Shown here piece after piece: positions 19,889-25,153 of a stretch of 25,153 nt of DNA (positions within the stretch are counted from its first letter, which is position 1; each line of letters begins with the position of its first letter). The notes below the pieces were generated by a model that had not been told where the DNA came from, did no database searches, and saw only the letters and a list, made by a program, of their open reading frames with translations. Both the position numbers and the translations under genes were made by a program. The DNA comes from Folioceros fuciformis. Lineage: Eukaryota; Anthocerotophyta; Anthocerotopsida; Anthocerotales. The stretch spans positions 1 to 25,153 of the forward strand of contig JBNGIO010001057.1 in the NCBI GenBank assembly GCA_049999805.1, read 5' to 3'.

Positions 19889-20788
19889 CTACGTTGTCCA
19901 GGACTTAGAGCTCCATTGCCCGGTTGCGGATCCAGCCCTTAAACCCTAGGTCTTCCAATCCCGCCAGATGGAAGTGATAACAATTGGAGGCCACGTGCCT
20001 CCAGCCCTAAAGGTCTATACAGATTTGGTGCGATTGGCAGCTGGCAATGCCAACCTATCCTTGCCCCCCTCCTCATTCCTCATGCGAGGACTCTGTGACG
20101 ATCGCTGAAGACATGTTCCTTTGATATCTGTCCATTCTTTGAATCTGTAAGTTCTGGCTTCGTCCAACATTTGTCTCCCAGGCTGGTTGCGCAGCTGCGT
20201 CACTGGCATGTGCCCTCGTGCGAGGAATTCATGTGTCTTGGATCTGGGCTCAATTATGTTGGCAGGGTGCTCTGCTGATACTGGACCATGAGCAACTGGG
20301 GGACACTTCGGATCATTTTGGGCACTTTGGCTGGTGGCGCCATTGGGTTCAAAGTAATGCATAGCGTTGAGGAAAGTTACAAGGTACCCCCTGTCTGCGC
20401 AGCATCCTGTGTTTTGGTCAGTCAGCTTCAATACCAGGAAGGCAGCTTTGGTGTTTAGGAAGGACATCACAAGCCTGGCGGCGGAGTCCAGCTGACTTAT
20501 GTGCATCCAGTTGCAGTAATCAGTACAAGGATTGTGGGTGGAATTCTCGGGAGCCCTGTGTCATCGAGGGTTACTAATGGTTTCCATTCCGATTGCTGCA
20601 GGAGAGGATAAGACAAGAGATTGCCAAGCTTCCGAAGGAAGACGTTGTTGAGGATAGGCCGGTAGAAGGTGACGGAGCACGGCTCTGACCACCGACTGCT
20701 TGGTCCTAGTCTTGTTTAGAGGAATTCTACAAGTATATCCCAGAGTGCTGGTGTCGTTGCACAAGTGCGTCCGTTGCATGTGATCAAG
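19889..20788. promoter_or_regulatory. Shared 900-bp region between the divergent unknown gene and the BRO1 gene
   Basis: It contains both promoters and leaders. A 163-codon ATG-started frame lies on the - strand at 20015-20506; it resembles nothing I know. No TATA box or known element is clear. Confidence 0.4.
20015..20506 (-). CDS. Uncertain ORF, 163 aa, unknown
   Basis: ATG at 20506 opens a 163-codon frame (MHISQLDSAARLVMSFLNTK at its start). That is long for chance, but there is no recognisable domain, and the frame lies in the likely promoter region of two genes. The second half is polar and of mixed composition. It may be a small lineage-specific gene, a leader ORF or chance. Confidence 0.2.
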   Translation of the reverse strand: MHISQLDSAARLVMSFLNTKAAFLVLKLTDQNTGCCADRGYLVTFLNAMHYFEPNGATSQSAQNDPKCPPVAHGPVSAEHPANIIEPRSKTHEFLARGHMPVTQLRNQPGRQMLDEARTYRFKEWTDIKGTCLQRSSQSPRMRNEEGGKDRLALPAANRTKSV

Positions 20789-22590
20789 ATGTTGCTTCAT
20801 TTCTCAGATCCTGCGAAGTTGAAGACACGGAAAGTAATGCTCTTCATTCTTTTTCGTCAGTTCTGCAAGTTTGTTGCAAAGTGATGTAGTGGCCCTCTCA
20901 TGTCTTCCCAAAAATCGAACTCAAGAAATGAAGGACTGGTTGTACCCTTCTGCAGGTGGTCTTCGAGGAAACGTACTATGCCCGAGACTCTGGTACCCTC
21001 GAACAGTTGAAGGAGCTAAGTAGCAAAAGAAAAGCGATTGAAGAATCAATTAATGGCGTCAGTCAAATTGCAGCTGCCATAGCAAGAGAAATGGCAGGTG
21101 GGGTCACATCTCCAGTCTTGCAGGTAGGTACTTGGCCTCGGCACTTATACATTGGGAGAGCTCCAATCAGTTCTTTCTTTGGCTGAAATGTGAAGTGCTG
21201 AAATGAGCTAGTGTAAAGTCTTCCCGCAAGTCTACCCTGTTGCAAGTACGAAGCATGACTTTTGTGGTGCTCCCTTGTAGGACATTCAGCGGGTAGAACG
21301 CTACCTGCCACACATGGAGAACCTGCTCGTGCGAGTTGAGGATCAAAAGGAAAACGAGCAAATACTTCAGTGGACTATAGAGTTGAGAATCAGGTGGACA
21401 AGTCCTTTGAGTGGTTACAGTGGCATGAGCCTGGGTGGCCCAAAGTATTTCCGCGTGGATGACCTTCGATTTGAGCTGGGGATGATGTTGTTTCTATATG
21501 GAGCTCTTCTGAGAGAACGGGCAATGGAAGTGCTTGAATCAGGTGGTGGATCTGCAAGGCCTTTTTTGTCCTTTCATTGTATCGCCCTGAACAGCAGACA
21601 ACCATCTGAAATGGTAGGCAATCCTGATGTCAGATTTGGGTTCTGTTCCAGATTTGGTGGAATCTGCAGCCTTGTTTAGACGGGCGGCTGGTGTTTATCA
21701 GCACCTGGCGGAGACTTTGTTACCTGTCCCGCAGTCGGCTTTGTCTGGTGAAAGGCCCCCAGAAGCAACGGCGTCGATGGCCTCCATTATGAGCTTAATA
21801 TGCTTGGCAGAAGCACAGGTTTGCCCTTGTGTCCATGGGTTCTTGCAGCTCAACAAGGCATGTCTACGGTGGTGGTCTGGTTTTCACAAGAATGTATCTA
21901 CTGTTCCAGGCTGTTACTGTACGAAAAGCAGAGGAGAAGGCAACAAGTGGGGGCCTTTTAGCAAAGCTGCACTATGGGGTGGTACAAATTCTGGAGGAAG
22001 TGAACCTGGTGCTGCAGTCCAGTGCCTCCGACTGGAACGACGTCTCGGACAAACTCCGGGTAGGCTTCATGTATTTGTTTTATGAAACTCTACATCTCTT
22101 GCCGGAGATGCTTCTGGATTTGACTTGGTATGCTGTAGCTCTAGCTAACTTCTGCTTCCAGAGATACATAGCCATCTGCTCTGCTTTGCACGAAGCAAGG
22201 AGCCAAAGATACATCGCTAATGAGCTGAAGGAGCAAGAAAAGTTGGGAGTAGCAATTGGGGTCCTGAGATATGCCATGAGCAGGATACAGCTACAAAAAA
22301 TTCCGGGTCTGTGGCTGTCGATGAGCACTAATTTCTGGTTTAACAGTCTCACGTACACAGGAACTGAGAATCGTACTCCTGCAGGTGAGGATGACTGGAG
22401 AATAATCTTGAGGCAAGAAACGGATGCCCTGGCCGAGATGTGCCGCAAATTTGAGCATGAAAATGACTTCGTATGGCGAGAGAAGATCCCCCTTCGAGAT
22501 GATTTGCCCGTCCTGGAAGGCAGAAAGATAGTGAACCCGACTCCATACCAGCCGTGTGGTTTGGACAGAGAATTCATTTTCGTTACGTGA
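20789..22590 (+). CDS. BRO1-domain protein of the plant endosomal-targeting type, 7 exons, 380 aa
   Basis: BRO1 domains form a banana-shaped helical fold that binds ESCRT-III proteins in endosomal sorting. Exons: 20789-20833, 20956-21123, 21281-21542, 21652-21818, 21910-22059, 22162-22306, 22385-22590. All introns are GT-AG and in phase. The protein begins MLLHFSDPAKLKTRK and continues DSGTLEQLKELSSKRKAIEE, then DDLRFELGMMLFLYGALLRE, VESAALFRRAAGVYQHLAE, SLICLAEAQ, GGLLAKLHYGVVQILEE and, near the end, KFEHENDFVWREKIP. This agrees throughout with the short plant family I recall as Arabidopsis At1g17940/At1g73390, of similar length. It lacks the Pro-rich tail of ALIX. Function inside plants is inferred from the domain only. 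Confidence 0.93.
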
Positions 22591-22594
22591 CGCT

Positions 22595-22600
22595 AATAAA
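22595..22600 (+). other. Poly(A)-signal-like AATAAA after BRO1
   Basis: AATAAA begins only 5 nt after the BRO1 stop codon. That is close, so a later variant signal may be the one used. Confidence 0.3.
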
Positions 22601-22952
22601 CAGGAAAGTATCAGGCCGTCTTTATAGACATACGTGGGATGTGCGTCAAATGTAGTCTTGGAAATACATATTTCAATACTGAAGAGGTGTACGGATGGAC
22701 CTCAATGTGCTGGCCGCTGGCCGCTGGCCGCCGGACATTGTCGTAGTATTCGGCACGCTTGATGACGCACTATAGACAACAGGGCCCCATGTCTGGCTCT
22801 CCTGCCAAACCCCTCTCTCCGACGTTGTGATACGGAAGCGTATTATGCACAAATGTGGCCTGAGGAAGTTCATTGATCGGCCGACCAGATCCGACATCCA
22901 ACTAGACACATGCAGAAGTGAAAGTCCTGGCTGTGGAGAGCAGCCGCTCGAA
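22601..22952. other. Intergenic stretch downstream of BRO1
   Basis: No gene seen. A short run of three CTGGCCG units lies near 22711-22731. The segment probably holds the BRO1 3' UTR. Confidence 0.4.
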
Positions 22953-23413
22953 TTAGAGCCGGCACTGGGCCGCAAAAACGATGAAGAGGCTGATAGAGAC
23001 CAGCGCAGCAACCAGCTTGGTCATGCCTGCCATGCCAAGCGGCTCCAGCAGAAGTGAGGCCGTCGGTGACTGCACATGACACAAAGCGTTGGACGTAAGA
23101 TGAAATCCTCCCTCGAAGCTGGCGGTCTTGTGCTGCAAATTCTCAATCACAAAAGCGTGAGCTGTAATACTCTGCCCTTGACCATAGCGACATTCTCTCC
23201 TCCGCCTCCCTCCCTGCACGCACACATGCAAGCACAAGTATTCAGTTCCCGCGTAACTTGGAGCGCAAGCAGAGATTATAAGCAGGAGAAGGAGATCGAT
23301 CCACTTCTTGTGCGCTCCAGCTGCTTCTCGTAGTCTGCCACCGTGTTGGACAGCGCGCGCGTGAGGATGACAATGCACCAGCAAACGATGAGCGCTATCG
23401 TGAATTCCCTCAT
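22953..23413 (-). CDS. Possible small membrane protein, exon structure uncertain
   Basis: ATG at 23413 begins MREFTIALIVCWCIVILTRA, a membrane segment or signal anchor, followed by an amphipathic stretch (NTVADYEKQLERTR). An acceptor-like site (GAGAATTTGCAG) lies near 23125. Downstream, one frame ends in a second hydrophobic segment (KLVAALVSISLFIVFAAQ) and stops at 22953-22955. Another frame, joined in phase at a weak donor after ERTR, would give a polar coiled segment instead. I cannot decide between them, and no family is recognised. Confidence 0.3.
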
Positions 23414-23464
23414 TATGCCGGTCCCAGACTTCCCTTCCTCCAAGAATGCATGCACCGAGCACAA

Positions 23465-24788
23465 ACCTTCCTCCTGCTCTCCCTTCTCCTCCTCCTCAGA
23501 CCTCCGTCACATTCTCCCTCTCCCGAGCCTTGAGACTACATACTGCTAATCGAACAGTTCATTCCGCCGGCCGCATTTTGTAGAGCCTGCACGCAGCTTC
23601 TGCCGAGCTCGTCCAAAGCAGCGGAAAGTGGGATTGTGGCAGGAACAGCGAGTGCGGGCCAGGCCACGGATACCGCGGCGTACCGAAGGTTGTAATATGA
23701 TCGTTGTATAGTGACTCAAGCCATCCCATCAGCGACAGTGCACGCAAGCCACCTGTTGCAAGGAAAGGTACCCTGGGGCAGAGACTGGACTGGAGCCCAC
23801 GCACTGACTGAGATGCACACAGGAAGACGACAACTTGCTGCTAGTGCTTTGCCTTCCGGAAATAAGCGGTGAAGCCTTTTACTCCATGAAAGAAAAGTGA
23901 AGGTCATCGAACTGCTGTAACAAACAGCCATGCATGAACACTGAAGGTATCTCCCCATCGTACGGTGTGTAGTTCGAAACAAGACTTGCACCTCAAAAAA
24001 CTTTCCCGCACTTCAAAAGGTGGTCTAGCACCTCACTCTGCTACAGACAGCCATGCTTGAACATCTCCCATCTCATCCGTGCAACGAACAGCCAATGCAT
24101 GCATCGATACGGACGCCATTGATCACCTGTCATCAAACTGTCACATAATGCGGTGTCTCGGCCTAGGTATGACATTGTGAAGAAGATGAAGAGGGAGTCA
24201 GTAAATACAAACAAGAAGGCATCGAGAAGGCAAAGAAGCAGTCCAGGAAGCGAGAAGTGTATCGCTTAGCCTACCATCTCGGAGTCTTGCACACACAGAC
24301 GGATTAGAGGAAATTTCAGCCACAAGTAAATGCAGGGATAATTTTTTATCACGATATTTACCACGATTACAGTTTACTTGGATAAAAGTTTCGAGCACAC
24401 GATTATTGGAGGCAAAGCCCGATTCAGGTAGCGGGCTCCGCGGACTTAAGTTATCGTCCGCGAGAGAGGTGGTCCAACGAGGTAGCCTGAATGCGGGCAG
24501 CTTGGCTGCTGATCGTTTCCGGGTGGTTAAGCAAATGTGTGATGCGAGAATGCGGTGTTTTGCAAAGCAGCTGTAATCACGATCTCTGACAGCGCTCATC
24601 AGAAGACGCTTTGGACAGTGGTGGGACAGGAGTGGGGTATCTGGCAAGGCAACAAGTGAGTCCCCACATCGGGAGGCAGACTATAGATCACGCCGCACAG
24701 CTGCGCTGTCTCGGCCCAGCTGACACCATCCTGTGAGCAACATGACAAGTGTGAGACGCTGAGCGAGGTGTAGATGACGGAGGAGAAA
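23465..24788. other. Intergenic stretch of about 1.3 kb
   Basis: Open frames here are short, overlap on both strands and look random. No tRNA, repeat family or gene is seen. Its right part must be the promoter and leader of the partial gene starting at 24789. Confidence 0.4.
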
Positions 24789-25153
24789 ATGGATGTTCTT
24801 CTAGCCGTTTTCAGGACTCGCCAGTTCCGCCTTGGGCTCCTAGGCGGTGCTGCGCTTCTGTTCGGCTGGACCTGGCGCAGAAAGGCCACCAAGGGTAAGG
24901 AAGGTGAGGAAGACAGCCGGAAAGGCAAGGGAGAGGGGAAGGAGGAGAAGAAGGGGGGGAGGAAAGCGAAGCAGACGAAGGAAAAGGAAAGGGAAACAAA
25001 AGAGGAGACGGTGGGGACTTCGGAGGATGGAGCGGGGAGTAAGGACGCAGAGAATGAGGAATTTATGTGCAAGGTTGCTGATGATGGATTGAGTGGACGA
25101 GCCGCTGATGTGCAGGAGGTTCCAACAGCCGGAGCTGAGGTGCATGCTGTAGC
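24789..25153 (+). CDS. Partial gene: N-terminal membrane anchor plus Lys/Glu-rich region, runs off the window
   Basis: ATG at 24789 in a strong context (GAAAATGGA) opens a frame that stays open to the window end (121 codons and 2 bases). Residues 1-28 (MDVLLAVFRTRQFRLGLLGG, then AALLFGWTW) look like an N-terminal signal anchor followed by an RRK stop-transfer. Residues 32-80 are a charged Lys/Glu/Gly-rich stretch, probably disordered or helical. After that the sequence becomes less charged (EEFMCKVADDG). The purine-rich DNA of 24895-25010 encodes the charged part. The family cannot be named from this fragment. Confidence 0.6.
   Translation, partial: MDVLLAVFRTRQFRLGLLGGAALLFGWTWRRKATKGKEGEEDSRKGKGEGKEEKKGGRKAKQTKEKERETKEETVGTSEDGAGSKDAENEEFMCKVADDGLSGRAADVQEVPTAGAEVHAV

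Noticed and set aside
22080-22577. A 165-codon - strand frame opposite the BRO1 exons
   Set aside because: It is a shadow of the well-supported BRO1 gene on the + strand.

Overview
The window reads as nuclear DNA of a compact streptophyte genome, most likely a seed-free land plant. The support is a class III peroxidase, a PLS-class PPR protein with an E domain, a plant-type CDT1, a DUF538 protein, a UVR3-type (6-4) photolyase and a plant BRO1-domain protein. Introns are short (mostly 75-135 nt, GT-AG) and the genes are close together. I rebuilt eight complete or nearly complete gene models by joining exons by hand, plus one partial gene running off the right end and two weak candidates. Exon borders were read from GT/AG signals, reading phase and family similarity recalled from memory. 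No database was searched.

Layout from left to right: (1) class III peroxidase, + strand, 4 exons, 325-1593. (2) An intergenic stretch with a 21-bp tandem repeat. (3) CDT1 replication-licensing factor, - strand, one uninterrupted 928-codon frame (2762-5548), with two E2F-like sites and two short upstream ORFs. (4) A strikingly AT-rich block, about 5840-8640. It carries 8 exons of a cAMP-dependent protein kinase regulatory (PKA-R) subunit on the - strand, with a 110-bp tandem duplication across its stop codon. (5) DUF538 gene, - strand, 3 exons. (6) (6-4) photolyase, - strand, 14 exons, 556 aa. (7) PITH-domain protein, - strand, divergent from (8) a 23-motif PPR-E protein, + strand, whose C-terminus is a long acidic tail instead of a DYW domain. 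(9) A plant protein of unknown function, - strand, divergent from (10) a 7-exon BRO1-domain protein, + strand. (11) A poorly supported small membrane-protein candidate. (12) The first 121 codons of a membrane-anchored Lys/Glu-rich protein at the right edge.

The genes do not form one pathway; they are ordinary eukaryotic neighbours. The part most worth a second look is the AT-rich PKA-R block. It holds a canonical two-domain cyclic-nucleotide-binding R subunit with a type-I-like pseudosubstrate site. Such genes are not known from seed plants. From memory, a cAMP/PKA module has been described in sperm of liverworts. The block is therefore either a native gene of a plant with motile sperm, a transfer from a fungus or another eukaryote, or an assembly chimera. 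The abrupt change in base composition at both ends leaves all three open.
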